Assembly: GCA_942492125.1 (NCBI GenBank)
Contig: CALODM010000013.1
Span: forward strand, 248,001-312,000
DNA from: BCD1 sp942492125
Lineage (GTDB): Bacteria > Bacteroidota > Bacteroidia > Chitinophagales > Saprospiraceae
Direction: 5' to 3'
DNA length: 64,000 nucleotides
The notes beneath the pieces are model-generated. The model saw nothing but the letters and a program-made list of their open reading frames with translations, ran no database searches and was not told the origin of the DNA. Positions 29,101 to 37,804 of this stretch are shown one piece after another. Position 1 is the first letter of the stretch; each line of letters opens with the position of its first letter. The position numbers were made by a program, and so were the translations under genes.

Positions 29101-32100
29101 AAAAACGAACACCGTACCTTCCACCTCAACCTTTTGGTACAGTCCTTCAAAACCACAATACGAAGCCGGGGAAACAGCAGCATTATTCGTCGGTACTGCC
29201 TTCGGACCAGTACATTATCTTTTTGAAGTGGAACGTAGATCAGGAAATTCAGGAAAGATAAGCTGGGGCAGGGTGGAAAATCTGGATTCTCAGAATATTT
29301 CCGTGACGGAAAAGGATAAGGGGGGTATTATCTGCCATTTATCCTTTATTAAAAACAACAGGATATTCAGCCAGACTCAAAATATTGCTGTGCCCTGGAC
29401 GGACAAAGAACTAAAGATTTCTTACACAACTTTCAGAGATAAACTTAAACCCGGCCAGGAAGAAGAATGGCAAATTAAGATCAGCGGGCCGGAAGGAGAA
29501 AGGGTAGGAGCGGAAGTGCTTGCCGGAATGTATGATGCTTCCCTGGATGCATTTGCAGCCAATAATTGGCAACTGGATTTGTTTCCCAATTTCTATTACA
29601 GTTATAACCGCTGGAGATACGCCGGTTTTGGAACAAAATCTGCAGGTAATCAGTATTACCGCGATTATACCCAAGTGGAACGGGTTTATCCCGGATTGAA
29701 TTGGTTTGACTTTTATTTGGGAGGTTACAGAATATTGGAATACTCTATGGTAACTTCTGAATCCATTCAGGTTCGTTCCAGTGCGGCACCAAAATCTGCT
29801 CCGGCAATGGCGGATGGCGCCGTACCACCGCCACCTCCTCCACCAATGGCTGAGGCAGATATGGTGCAGACTTTTGATCCCGTGATGAATTCCACCGGAG
29901 GCAATATCCCAGAGGCACCCAAATTGGAAGAAGCGCCTGTCAGCGTGCGGACCAACCTGGATGAAACGGTGTTTTTTATGCCGCAACTACGGACGGATAA
30001 AGACGGTAATGTTGTGATCAGTTTTACCATGAATGAGGCCTTGACCAAGTGGAAGTTTATGACTTTTGCACATACGCCGGATTTGAAAACAGCCATTGAT
30101 TCCAGAGAGGTCATTACTCAAAAAGAACTGATGGTTCAACCTAATCCCCCAAGGTTTTTCAGGGAGAAAGATGAAATTCACTTTACCGCCAAGGTCAGTA
30201 ATTTAACCGAAAATACGCTGGAAGGAACAGCCCGCCTGGAGTTATTTGATGCCTTGACCATGCAGCCTGTCGACGATCTTCTTGGAAATACTACTCCGGA
30301 GATTTCTTTCGAAGCGGCTGCAGGACAGTCCGCTCCGTTATCGTGGAAACTCAATATTCCAGTGGGGAAAGTCATGGCCATTACGCACAGAGTAACCGCT
30401 CGTGCCGGAAGTTTTGGGGATGGTGAAGAAAGTGCACTTCCGGTATTGACCAACCGTATGCTCGTGACGGAAACCATGCCGATGAATATTCGGGGAGGAG
30501 AAAAGAAATCCTTTGATTTTTCCGCAATGGGGAAAGCAGCTTTTTCTCCAACCTTGCAAAACCATAAACTCAGCCTCGAATTCACTTCTAATCCTGCCTG
30601 GTTTGCTGTCAAATCCCTGCCTTACCTGATGGAGTATCCATACGATTGTACGGAGCAAATTTTCAACCGCTATTACGCCAATACACTGGCTTCTTCAGTG
30701 GCCAATAAATATCCAAAGATCAAAAACGTTTTTGAGCAATGGAAAAATACACCGGCGTTGGAAAGTGAGTTGTCCAAAAATCAGGATCTTAAGGCCGTAT
30801 TGCTGGAAGAAACACCATGGGTTTTAGCGGCCGGAGATGAAGCACAGCAACGTAAAAATATCGGATTGTTATTCGATTTGAACAAAATGTCCCACGAGCG
30901 TGCTTCAGCCTTGACGAAACTCCGTGAAAGACAGTCATCTTCAGGGGGATTTTCCTGGTTTCCCGGTGGTCGTGAAAGCAGGTATATCACCCAATACCTC
31001 GTCGAGGGTATGGGGCATTTGAAGCACCTGGGAGCCGAGGATTTTAACAATGATCCTGATGTGCAACAAATGCTTGACAGAGCAATTGGCTTTATGGATG
31101 AAGAACTTATTTTTGAATACGAAGAATTGAAAAAACAGGTTGCCAAAGCAGGAACATCCATGTCCGATGATCATCTGAGTAATACGGCCATTCATTATCT
31201 CTATGCACGTTCCTTTTTTGACAAGGAAATGAATAAGGAGTTGGCGGAGGTGAGAGACTATTACCTGGAGCAAACCCAAAAGTACTGGACCAAAAGAGGT
31301 ATTTACCAGCAGGGGTTGATCGCTTTGGCTTTGAAGCGCAGTGATCGTTCACAAACCGCTGCGGAGATAGTCCGGTCATTCCGGGAAAGGGCCTTGCAAA
31401 ATGAAGAAATGGGTATGTATTGGAAATACGATAACGGTTATTTCTGGTATCAATTACCTGTAGAAACGCATGCTGTGATGATCGAGGTCTTTGCGGATGT
31501 AGCCAAAGATGATAAAGCGGTAGATGAATTAAAAGTCTGGTTGCTGAAGAATAAGGAAACAACCCATTGGAAAACAACCAAAGCGACAGCTAATGCCGTT
31601 TATGCCCTCTTGGCCAATGGAAGTAACTGGCTCATTGACGATAAGCAGGTAAAGATCAGTTTGCCCAAAGCCAAAGAAAAGGAAGTCGCCATTCGCAAAG
31701 CCCAGGGCAGTGCTGAAGCTGGTACCGGATATTTCCGTGCCGATTGGGATGAAAAGGAAATCAATCCCCGCATGGGTAAAGTGAAGGTCGATAACCCCAA
31801 TGAGGTAATTGCCTGGGGTAGCATGTATTGGCAATACTTTGAAGAACTCGATAAAGTGGAGGTCTTTGAAAAGACACCTCTTACATTGAAAAAGCAACTT
31901 TTCAGAGTGGACGATTCTGCCACGGGGCCAGAGCTTTTACCCGTTGACGACGGAAAGGGCCTGAGCCCGGGAGATAAGGTCATGGTCAGGATTGAGTTGA
32001 AAGTGGACCGGGATATGGAATATGTACACATGAAGGATATGCGTGCCAGTGGTTTTGAACCGATTAACGTAATGAGTTCCTATAAATGGCAGGGCGGCCT

Positions 32101-32296
32101 GGGATACTATGAAAGTACCGGAGATGCGGCAACGAATTTCTTCTTCGATTATCTGCCAAAGGGAACCTACGTTTTTGAATATCCTGTCAGGGTCGTGCAC
32201 AAAGGAGATTTCTCCAATGGCGTGACAACCATTCAGTGTATGTATGCACCCAAATACACCAGTCATTCTGAAGGGGTGAGGGTTAAAGTAGATTAA
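26186..32296 (+). CDS. bacterial alpha-2-macroglobulin family protein with thioester motif
   Basis: This 2,036-residue secreted protein has a signal peptide (MIKKQLLHVLFLINLVFVSG) and a helical N-terminal region of about 350 residues. A series of macroglobulin (MG) beta-sandwich domains follows; the MG2 part includes TSYQITRFFLDRAIYRPGQTV near 600-620. A proline/alanine-rich linker (PPPPPPP, about residue 1215) precedes the A2M core domain (VRTNLDETVFFMPQLRTD). The thioester motif CTEQ sits at about 1488-1491 within an alpha/alpha-toroid domain, and a C-terminal beta domain ends the protein. Family knowledge: such proteins trap proteases or protect the envelope by forming a covalent bond through the Cys-Gln thioester. 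No penicillin-binding protein 1C partner, common in Proteobacteria, is adjacent. A strong terminator follows. Confidence 0.9.
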   Translation: MIKKQLLHVLFLINLVFVSGNAFAQDDNPMKFTNDPYTNAWKEIYDFDQKRLPKSALEKVEALYQRAQKDNNPAQIVKTTIYRLKYFTELEEDGYIRVLNKLEEEASRAAFPARQILQSMLGEMYQNYLRENYWRLSQRTSTPQYQSEDIATWTAEQIIAASNLHYECSVDDARLTKVDVELFQSVLTGEVNTQKLRPTLYDFLMHRAIDYFMNDQAYLTEPNYKFYIKGEAFFEDAAAFSKRTFEARDSSAKKLKTIQLFQQLLEKHLSDRDPAALIDADLKRLKFVYDNAVSELKEDWYLAALDKLEKKYPGNEAVAEILYAQSSVFYNKGTTYNPVSLPETQWDLKKAWELCNKGLKLHPKSYGAKLCRQRMADIEHRKFEVSIEKVNLPDSRALVSIHYKNTPDAFFKIVKLTEDDLSEWGTLQSEQMVPFLNKKQAVQRWEEKLPDEGDFQFHRTEVMTEPLPVGFYALLMADNANFKDGNEQVAYLHFTVSSIGFFYKKTSGDDLKIVVADRATGAAVPGVRVEYFKNEYDRRQRKNKKVKLGEDISDAQGFVYPRFKKNEYFTTRLSKGADVLIPNLGYSLNYRTRNTDKTSYQITRFFLDRAIYRPGQTVYFKALLLEKDENDIPAILPNKSVTITFHDVNWQEVGKLDLRSNEFGTLQGSFVAPEFGLRGRMSLKSTVGENRHTFSVEEYKRPKFEVEMKASEESVNLGDEVIAKGIATGYAGNAIDGATVKYRVVRQVRYPWWPWWIRRPMPSGGQMEIANGTITTAPDGSFEIPFEALPDPTVDRKDKPSFQFMVYADVVDITGETHSAQRTYNLGYLSLKASLDIPETVQKDEKIAFGISTTNLDGDFIPARGKIEVFRLEEPGNAFISRYWEKPDKPLLNEFKFKRVFPNFAYGDEDQVQNWNQKEKKFVGAFNTEDSKVLELNMNSWPTGAYVAILQTKDDKSGDLVEDKRYFNLYDLKTNTVPSTSTFWYSPSKPQYEAGETAALFVGTAFGPVHYLFEVERRSGNSGKISWGRVENLDSQNISVTEKDKGGIICHLSFIKNNRIFSQTQNIAVPWTDKELKISYTTFRDKLKPGQEEEWQIKISGPEGERVGAEVLAGMYDASLDAFAANNWQLDLFPNFYYSYNRWRYAGFGTKSAGNQYYRDYTQVERVYPGLNWFDFYLGGYRILEYSMVTSESIQVRSSAAPKSAPAMADGAVPPPPPPPMAEADMVQTFDPVMNSTGGNIPEAPKLEEAPVSVRTNLDETVFFMPQLRTDKDGNVVISFTMNEALTKWKFMTFAHTPDLKTAIDSREVITQKELMVQPNPPRFFREKDEIHFTAKVSNLTENTLEGTARLELFDALTMQPVDDLLGNTTPEISFEAAAGQSAPLSWKLNIPVGKVMAITHRVTARAGSFGDGEESALPVLTNRMLVTETMPMNIRGGEKKSFDFSAMGKAAFSPTLQNHKLSLEFTSNPAWFAVKSLPYLMEYPYDCTEQIFNRYYANTLASSVANKYPKIKNVFEQWKNTPALESELSKNQDLKAVLLEETPWVLAAGDEAQQRKNIGLLFDLNKMSHERASALTKLRERQSSSGGFSWFPGGRESRYITQYLVEGMGHLKHLGAEDFNNDPDVQQMLDRAIGFMDEELIFEYEELKKQVAKAGTSMSDDHLSNTAIHYLYARSFFDKEMNKELAEVRDYYLEQTQKYWTKRGIYQQGLIALALKRSDRSQTAAEIVRSFRERALQNEEMGMYWKYDNGYFWYQLPVETHAVMIEVFADVAKDDKAVDELKVWLLKNKETTHWKTTKATANAVYALLANGSNWLIDDKQVKISLPKAKEKEVAIRKAQGSAEAGTGYFRADWDEKEINPRMGKVKVDNPNEVIAWGSMYWQYFEELDKVEVFEKTPLTLKKQLFRVDDSATGPELLPVDDGKGLSPGDKVMVRIELKVDRDMEYVHMKDMRASGFEPINVMSSYKWQGGLGYYESTGDAATNFFFDYLPKGTYVFEYPVRVVHKGDFSNGVTTIQCMYAPKYTSHSEGVRVKVD

Positions 32297-32321
32297 AAAG
32301 GACACTGTATTTTTATAAAAG

Positions 32322-32367
32322 GCCATGAATGTGCAGGTAAACAACTTGTATGTTCATGGCTTTTTTT
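32322..32367 (+). terminator. terminator of the macroglobulin gene
   Basis: GCCATGAA (32322-32329) pairs with TTCATGGC (32353-32360), followed by seven Ts. It covers the first in-frame ATG of the fucosidase frame (32350), which argues that translation of that gene starts downstream. Confidence 0.8.
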
Positions 32368-32379
32368 ATTTTCGTTGCT

Positions 32380-33714
32380 ATGAAAAAGCAAATTATTTTT
32401 ATTGGGTTATTCTTGATGTTCTTAAATGAAGGTTTTACTCAAAAACCTGACGAAACACTCCTGGAAAGAACCCGGCGCATGGAATGGTTCCGCGAAGCCA
32501 AACTGGGCATCTTTATCCACTGGGGTATCTATTCCGTTTATGGGATCGATGAATCCTGGAGTTTCTACAATAATATGATCTCTTACGAGGATTATATGGA
32601 GCAACGGAAAGGTTTTACCGCCAAAAACTACGATCCTGATGCCTGGGCTTCTTTGTTTAAAGAAAGTGGTGCCCGTTATGCTGTGTTAACGACAAAACAT
32701 CATGACGGGATGGCATTGTGGCCCACAAAGTTGAATGATCTGAATGTAGTGAAAAGTACGCCTGCGGGCCGGGATCTCGTTACTCCTTTTGTGAAATCCA
32801 TGAGGAATCAAGGTTTGAAAGCCGGGTTATATTTTTCAATTCTGGACTGGTCGCATCCGGATTATCCGGAGTTTACCAGAGCAACAAAGAAGTATGAAAA
32901 TGATCCGAAGAGATTTGCTTCGTTCGTGGACTTTTATTTCGGGCAGTTGAAAGAACTCAACCACTTGTTCAAACCCGACCTGTTTTGGTTTGACGGCGAT
33001 TGGTCTTATGACGAAAAAGCATTTCAAACCGATCGGGTCAAAGCACAACTATACAAGGATAACCCTGAACTTATTTGTAATTCCCGCCTTCGGGGTGGGG
33101 ACTATGGTACTCCTGAACAGGGTTTGCCATTGACTGCTCCCAAAGAAGATTATTGGGAATTGTGTATGACTATAAATAATTCCTGGGGCTATCAGCCCAA
33201 TGATAAAAAGTATAAATCAGCCCAGAAAGTAATCAGCATTTTTGCCGATGTTATCAGTCTGGGTGGAAACCTGCTCCTGGATGTAGGTCCAAAAGAAGAC
33301 GGAACCATCCCAGACGAACAAGTCCAGGTCTTAAAAGAGTTGGGACGGTGGACTTCGAAACATGAAACAGCTATTTACGGTAGTCATCCGGGTATTCCCA
33401 GAACCCATTTCAATGGTCCTTCCACCTTGTCCAAAGACAGCACGATACTGTACCTGTTTTTTGATTACAAACCCAATGAGCAGCTCGTATTAAAAGGGGT
33501 AAAAAATAAGATCAACAGAATTTGGGTAGTTGGTAACGGAACAAAACTCAAATACGAGGTATTCATGAAAGCCTACTGGAGTCAGGTGCCGGGGCTGGTT
33601 TATATCGACGTTCCCCATGAGGTTCTCGATCCCAAAATGACTGTTTTGGCAGTCCTGCTCGATGGTAAAATCGATCTTTATGGGGACGCCGGCCAGGTCA
33701 TCGAAAGTAATTGA
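32380..33714 (+). CDS. alpha-L-fucosidase (GH29)
   Basis: I chose the ATG at 32380 because it begins a signal peptide (MKKQIIFIGLFLMFLNEG), whereas the earlier ATG at 32350 lies in the terminator. The 444-residue product has GH29 hallmarks: EWFREAKLGIFIHWGIYSV (about residues 32-50), YAVLTTKHHDGMALW (about 100-114), LKAGLYFSILDW, and the nucleophile segment LFWFDGDW (Asp about 204). It hydrolyses alpha-linked L-fucose from glycans, and the signal peptide indicates periplasmic or outer location. The C-terminal domain is beta-rich. No SusC/SusD pair or other glycan genes are near, so it is not part of a visible polysaccharide utilisation locus. Confidence 0.93.
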   Translation: MKKQIIFIGLFLMFLNEGFTQKPDETLLERTRRMEWFREAKLGIFIHWGIYSVYGIDESWSFYNNMISYEDYMEQRKGFTAKNYDPDAWASLFKESGARYAVLTTKHHDGMALWPTKLNDLNVVKSTPAGRDLVTPFVKSMRNQGLKAGLYFSILDWSHPDYPEFTRATKKYENDPKRFASFVDFYFGQLKELNHLFKPDLFWFDGDWSYDEKAFQTDRVKAQLYKDNPELICNSRLRGGDYGTPEQGLPLTAPKEDYWELCMTINNSWGYQPNDKKYKSAQKVISIFADVISLGGNLLLDVGPKEDGTIPDEQVQVLKELGRWTSKHETAIYGSHPGIPRTHFNGPSTLSKDSTILYLFFDYKPNEQLVLKGVKNKINRIWVVGNGTKLKYEVFMKAYWSQVPGLVYIDVPHEVLDPKMTVLAVLLDGKIDLYGDAGQVIESN

Positions 33715-34048
33715 TTAATGTAAATTACCGGTTTCAGACTACTGGTTCAGACTTTAGTGTCGGACAAATCCAGTGAAATAATGTAACATCCCAGAAATTT
33801 GATGGTTTTACCACAAAAACAAGGCAACTGGAAAAAAGGAATTTGTAACCCGCAACTTTGGTTGATTAAAGGTTTTTTTCGGGATTTAGTCTGATTACTT
33901 TCCGCCTGGCAACCAGCAACCAGCTTTCTTTTATCTAAAAAATCCGCTGGATCGTCGGTAAAAAACGCTGGAATTGCCAGTTTTCTACAACTTTAAGGCA
34001 GCAATTTACATTATTGCAATGAACATATTATAATCAAATTATTGTTGT
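33715..34048. other. intergenic gap without recognised gene
   Basis: The 334 bp hold no supported open frame. The only notable sequence is CTGGCAACCAGCAACCAG at 33906-33923, a motif that recurs in other gaps (43748, 56837 in reverse). Confidence 0.6.
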
Positions 34049-34756
34049 ATGGATATTAAAGATTATGCCAAAAAGAAAATTAAAGATACGATTATGAGTA
34101 ATTCTAATAGCGATAAAGACCAAAAGAGCAAACACGCGGATACTGTGATCAGAAATCACATTGTCTGGGCGATGGGAGCCAGTTTTATTCCCTTGCCGGT
34201 ACTGGATGTTTTTGCCGTGAGTGGACTACAATTGGATATGATTAAAGGCTTATGTCGTGTTTACGATGTAAATTTCTCAGAAACGCAAGGGAAGGCAATT
34301 GTCACTTCATTGACCAGTTCTGCCCTGGCCAGAATTGGCGCCCGGAGTCTTATAAAACTCGTTCCGGGAGTAGGATCCTTGATTGGTGGGGTTACCCTCT
34401 CGGTTTTCAACGGAGCTTCAACCTATGCCCTTGGAGAGGTTTTCAAGAAACATTTTGCAGCCGGAGGCACATTCCTTGATTTCGATACCGAAAGGCTGAA
34501 AAAATATTACCGCGAAAAATTTGAGAAAGGTAAGAAAGTGGCGGAACAGATAAAAGAAGAGGAAGAATCCAAGATAAAAAAGACCAAAAAGGTCAATGTG
34601 GAAGATGTGGTGGTAGAGACCCCGGCTGATAAAGAATTCGTTACGGAAACAGATGTTTTGAAGCGATTGAGTGAACTGGGTGATCTGCGTAAAGAGGGCA
34701 TTATCACAGACGAGGAGTTTGAAGCCATGAAGAAAAAATTAATTGACTCTTTTTAG
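34049..34756 (+). CDS. DUF697-like protein with C-terminal SHOCT domain
   Basis: The 235-residue protein has a short charged N-terminus, then a DUF697-like segment with amphipathic or hydrophobic stretches (IVWAMGASFIPLPVLDVFAV, LVPGVGSLIGGVTLSVFNG; about residues 35-130). A charged helical linker follows (KKVAEQIKEEEESKIKKTKK), then a SHOCT-type short C-terminal helical domain (LKRLSELGDLRKEGIITDEE, about 205-224). DUF697 domains occur with GTPases and membrane association. SHOCT domains are oligomerisation modules common in membrane and regulatory proteins. The precise role is unknown. It is monocistronic with its own terminator. Confidence 0.75.
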   Translation: MDIKDYAKKKIKDTIMSNSNSDKDQKSKHADTVIRNHIVWAMGASFIPLPVLDVFAVSGLQLDMIKGLCRVYDVNFSETQGKAIVTSLTSSALARIGARSLIKLVPGVGSLIGGVTLSVFNGASTYALGEVFKKHFAAGGTFLDFDTERLKKYYREKFEKGKKVAEQIKEEEESKIKKTKKVNVEDVVVETPADKEFVTETDVLKRLSELGDLRKEGIITDEEFEAMKKKLIDSF

Positions 34757-34778
34757 TAAAAAAACAAGGTTTAGCGAT

Positions 34779-34812
34779 AAAGGTCGTAGCTCAGCGCTGC
34801 GGCCTTTTTTTT
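34779..34812 (+). terminator. terminator of the DUF697/SHOCT gene
   Basis: A 12-bp stem (34779-34790 with 34796-34807, two G-U pairs) and a 5-base loop are followed by a T run to 34812. Confidence 0.8.
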
Positions 34813-34863
34813 ATGTCTTCAAAGAGATTATTGCTGAGGGGTAATAATCAATTTGAAGGTTGT

Positions 34864-35808
34864 TTAATATCCAATATCCGATAGATTTTTTCGAAGTATT
34901 TCAGCTGAACGCTGCAGTTTTTTCTTTTCTTCGTCCGACAGGGTAAAGTGTACCACATGATCAACTCCCTGGCGGTTCAAAACTGCTGGCAATCCAATGT
35001 ATACCTCTTTTTCAATATCGTAAACGCCATCATTTAATACACTGATCGGTATGATGCGATTTTCATTGTTGAAAATGGCAACAGTTATACGAACCAGTGC
35101 CATGCCAATGCCATAATAGGTTGCTTTTTTGCGATTGATGATTTCATAAGCTGCATTCCTGACGGTCTTGTAAATATTATCCAGGTCAGAAAAATTGATT
35201 TCGTCCATAGTATCGATCACGTCCATTATGGGTTTACCCGCAATGTTGGCATTAGACCAAACAACGAACTCACTGTCACCGTGTTCTCCCAGTATGTAAG
35301 CATGAATATTCCTGGGATCAATTTTGACATATCTCGAGATCTCGTAACGCAGCCTGGCGGTGTCAAGAGATGTGCCGCTGCCTAAAACCCTGGATTTGTC
35401 CAGTCCGGATTCTTTCCATGCGACATAGGCAAGTATGTCAACAGGGTTGCTGGCAACCAGCAAAATACCCTTAAAGCCGCTTTGCATGATGTTCCTAACA
35501 ACCGCTTTGATGATCTGGGCATTCCTGTTGAGGAGCTGTATTCTGGTTTCTCCTTCCTTTTGATTGACACCGGCAGTAATAACCACCAGACCAGCATCTT
35601 TACAGTCGGTATAATCCCCGGCCTTTATGGTCATTTTGCGAGGGGCAAAGGCTAGGCCGTGGTTGAGGTCCATCGCTTCCCCTTCTGCTTTTTTGTAGTC
35701 AATATCGATTAAAATCAATTCTTCGACTGCCCCTTGATTGACCAGGGCGTAAGCATAACTCATGCCAACAAACCCGGTACCGACAACAACAACTTTACTG
35801 CGTTCCAT
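34864..35808 (-). CDS. ldh: L-lactate dehydrogenase
   Basis: The 314-residue enzyme interconverts pyruvate and L-lactate with NADH. Visible features: NAD-binding motif VVVGTGFVGMSYAYALVNQG (residues 6-25), acidic Asp at the end of beta-2 (LILIDID), the substrate-specificity loop AGVNQKEGETR with Gln (the residue typical of lactate rather than malate dehydrogenase, where it is Arg), the substrate-binding arginine in LDTARLRYEI, and the catalytic histidine in LGEHGDSEFVVWS. Length and motif order are standard. It is the upstream member of a minus-strand series but separated by its own 5' gap. No fructose-bisphosphate site was checked. Confidence 0.92.
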   Translation of the reverse strand: MERSKVVVVGTGFVGMSYAYALVNQGAVEELILIDIDYKKAEGEAMDLNHGLAFAPRKMTIKAGDYTDCKDAGLVVITAGVNQKEGETRIQLLNRNAQIIKAVVRNIMQSGFKGILLVASNPVDILAYVAWKESGLDKSRVLGSGTSLDTARLRYEISRYVKIDPRNIHAYILGEHGDSEFVVWSNANIAGKPIMDVIDTMDEINFSDLDNIYKTVRNAAYEIINRKKATYYGIGMALVRITVAIFNNENRIIPISVLNDGVYDIEKEVYIGLPAVLNRQGVDHVVHFTLSDEEKKKLQRSAEILRKNLSDIGY

Positions 35809-35901
35809 ATTAGGATTAAGATTTTTTTCGTGAAATATGCTCCTTTCAGGGATTTTTTAGAATATGGGTAAATTATACTTTTCAGGGTTGTTTTTTCGTA
35901 T

Positions 35902-36474
35902 TTATCTTTTAAACATTGGCAATGGATCAAAAGGATACCTCAAAAATCTTTTTAAGGTCTGTCTGACTAAAAACCTGTGGAATCCTTTGTATGGGAATGA
36001 AGTCCGGACCTTTAAATGCTCTTTTCGATTTAAATTGAATTGGATCATCCCCATGCATACATCAATACAATCTGCCTTACGGAAGGTTTCCACTGTATTG
36101 GAATATTTTCCATGATAGTTGCTCATTTTGTGGTGCATGTTGATCATGAGGACTATTTCTTCTTCCAGGTGTTGTTGATGGGTTTCGGACAAGTATTTTT
36201 TAGTGATAGCAATGGCAGGTTCCAGGTAATCGAAAGTATTATGTGTCCAGATACCGAGATCATGAAAAGCAGCGGCGATGGCATAGGTTTCATGATTTTC
36301 TTCGAAATTACTGTCTAATAAAGCAGTAAAGTTGAATACCCGGTAGACATGATTGCGGTAGGCTTCAAAATGCTTTCCTAATACCTTCTGGTAGAGCAAT
36401 AGGATGCTTTCGATAGTTGGGTGTTCTCTTTGAATAGGCCTCATTTTAAAATGATTTAGGACTAAACTGCCCAC
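35902..36474 (-). CDS. HD-domain protein
   Basis: The 190-residue product carries HD phosphohydrolase-type motifs: a histidine in EAYRNHVYRVFNF, the HD pair in AAAFHDLGIWTHN (about residues 88-100) and a downstream acidic/histidine region (EEEIVLMINMHHKM). HD proteins are metal-dependent hydrolases of nucleotides or phosphate esters; the substrate here is unknown. The ATG at 36474 overlaps the end of tsaD by 13 bp, and an alternative ATG at 36444 starts just after it. Either way translation is probably coupled to tsaD. The basic C-terminus (LVRQTLKRFLRYP) is unexplained. Confidence 0.8.
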   Translation of the reverse strand: MGSLVLNHFKMRPIQREHPTIESILLLYQKVLGKHFEAYRNHVYRVFNFTALLDSNFEENHETYAIAAAFHDLGIWTHNTFDYLEPAIAITKKYLSETHQQHLEEEIVLMINMHHKMSNYHGKYSNTVETFRKADCIDVCMGMIQFNLNRKEHLKVRTSFPYKGFHRFLVRQTLKRFLRYPFDPLPMFKR

Positions 36475-37466
36475 CTGGCCAGAGGCGTCACCTTTTGATC
36501 TGAAAATTCTCCCTGGAGGTATTTGTAATATCCGGTGATCCCGATCATGGCGGCATTGTCAGTACAAAATTCAAACTCCGGGATAAAAGTATTCCATCCC
36601 AGTTTTTCTTCCATTGATTTGAGTTGGCTTCTGAGTGCTGAATTGGCGGAGACACCGCCGGCGATGGCGATTTCCCTGATGCCGGTTTCCCGGCTTGCCC
36701 TTTTGAGTTTGCTCAGCAAAATACTCACGATGCGTTCCTGCACGGAAGCACAAATATCGTTCAGGTTTTTTTGGATGAACTCGGGGTCTTTTTTGAGGTT
36801 GTCTTTCAAAAAGTAAAGTATGGCTGTTTTCAATCCGCTGAAACTGAAATTCAACCCTTGAATTTTAGGCTCCGGAAATTCAAACCGCGGTTCTCCCTGT
36901 TTGGCGTAAAGATCGATCAGCGGACCGGCAGGGTAGTCCAGGCCCAGCAATTTTCCGGTTTTGTCAAAAGCTTCTCCCGCAGCATCGTCGAGGGTGCTGC
37001 CAATCAATTCCATATCGAGATAATCTTTCACCACAATGATTTGTGTATGACCTCCGGAAACTGTCAGACAGAGAAACGGGAATGCAGGATAAGGTTTCCT
37101 GGCAAAGTGAGCCAATACGTGGGCCTGGAGATGGTTGACTTCTATAAGCGGGATTCCGAGGCTGAGGGCATAAGCTTTGGCAAAGGAAATACCGACGATC
37201 AGGGAACCGACCAAACCAGGTCCTCTGGTGAAGGCAATGGCATCTATGGCTTCTTTTTTTACACCGGCCTGTCTGAGGGCAACATCCACTATGGGAACAA
37301 TATTTTCCTGGTGAGCGCGGGAAGCCACCTCAGGAACGACCCCACCGTATTGGGTATGGATCTCCTGGTTGGCAACACAATTGCTCAAAACATTCCCGTC
37401 CTGTATTACGGCAGCGGAGGTGTCGTCACAGGAGGATTCTATCGCCAGGATGCTGATCTTTGCCAT
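36462..37466 (-). CDS. tsaD: tRNA N6-threonylcarbamoyladenosine synthase subunit TsaD
   Basis: The 334-residue protein transfers the threonylcarbamoyl group to A37 of ANN-decoding tRNAs together with TsaB and TsaE. Signatures: ILAIESSCDDTSAAVI at the N-terminus, GVVPEVASRAHQENIVP, the metal-binding HLQAHVLAH (HxxxH), LTVSGGHTQIIVV, GEAFDKTGKLLGL, and IAIAGGVSANSALR with the terminal FCTDNAAMIG. Length and order are standard. A perfect -7 promoter element sits 21-28 bases upstream of the ATG. Confidence 0.97.
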   Translation of the reverse strand: MAKISILAIESSCDDTSAAVIQDGNVLSNCVANQEIHTQYGGVVPEVASRAHQENIVPIVDVALRQAGVKKEAIDAIAFTRGPGLVGSLIVGISFAKAYALSLGIPLIEVNHLQAHVLAHFARKPYPAFPFLCLTVSGGHTQIIVVKDYLDMELIGSTLDDAAGEAFDKTGKLLGLDYPAGPLIDLYAKQGEPRFEFPEPKIQGLNFSFSGLKTAILYFLKDNLKKDPEFIQKNLNDICASVQERIVSILLSKLKRASRETGIREIAIAGGVSANSALRSQLKSMEEKLGWNTFIPEFEFCTDNAAMIGITGYYKYLQGEFSDQKVTPLARWAV

Positions 37467-37486
37467 GCTTTTTTTATTTTCGGATG

Positions 37487-37494
37487 CAAAGTTA
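37487..37494 (-). promoter_or_regulatory. -7 promoter element of tsaD
   Basis: On the minus strand TAACTTTG followed by CATCCG matches TAnnTTTG exactly. It implies transcription starting about 15 bases before the tsaD ATG. No clear -33 TTG was found. Confidence 0.5.
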
Positions 37495-37804
37495 GTTCAT
37501 TGGAAGGGAATTAGGAAATATTGTGAAGGCCCGACAATTGTTGTCTGAACTACCCGGAGCGGGTAACGCAATTTAGGATACATCAATAAAATGATCTTGA
37601 TAAAAATACTTTTAAATGTAAATTTTCCGGGATATTTTAAATTCAAATCATTTTTGAAATAATCTTTGGGTACACCAGAATGATTGTTTTTTTCATCAAA
37701 TAAATACCTGTTTTAATGAAATGAAAAACAATTATTTTTAAATTGCATCCGATTATGTCTTTATCAAGAAAAAACCTTATAATTGCATCAAAACGAACGA
37801 AAAT
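37495..37804. other. divergent intergenic region between tsaD and the 37805 gene
   Basis: These 310 bp are A/T-rich and non-coding. TATAATTG at 37778-37785, followed by CATC, is a one-mismatch -7 element that could serve the plus-strand gene at 37805 with a very short leader. Confidence 0.45.
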
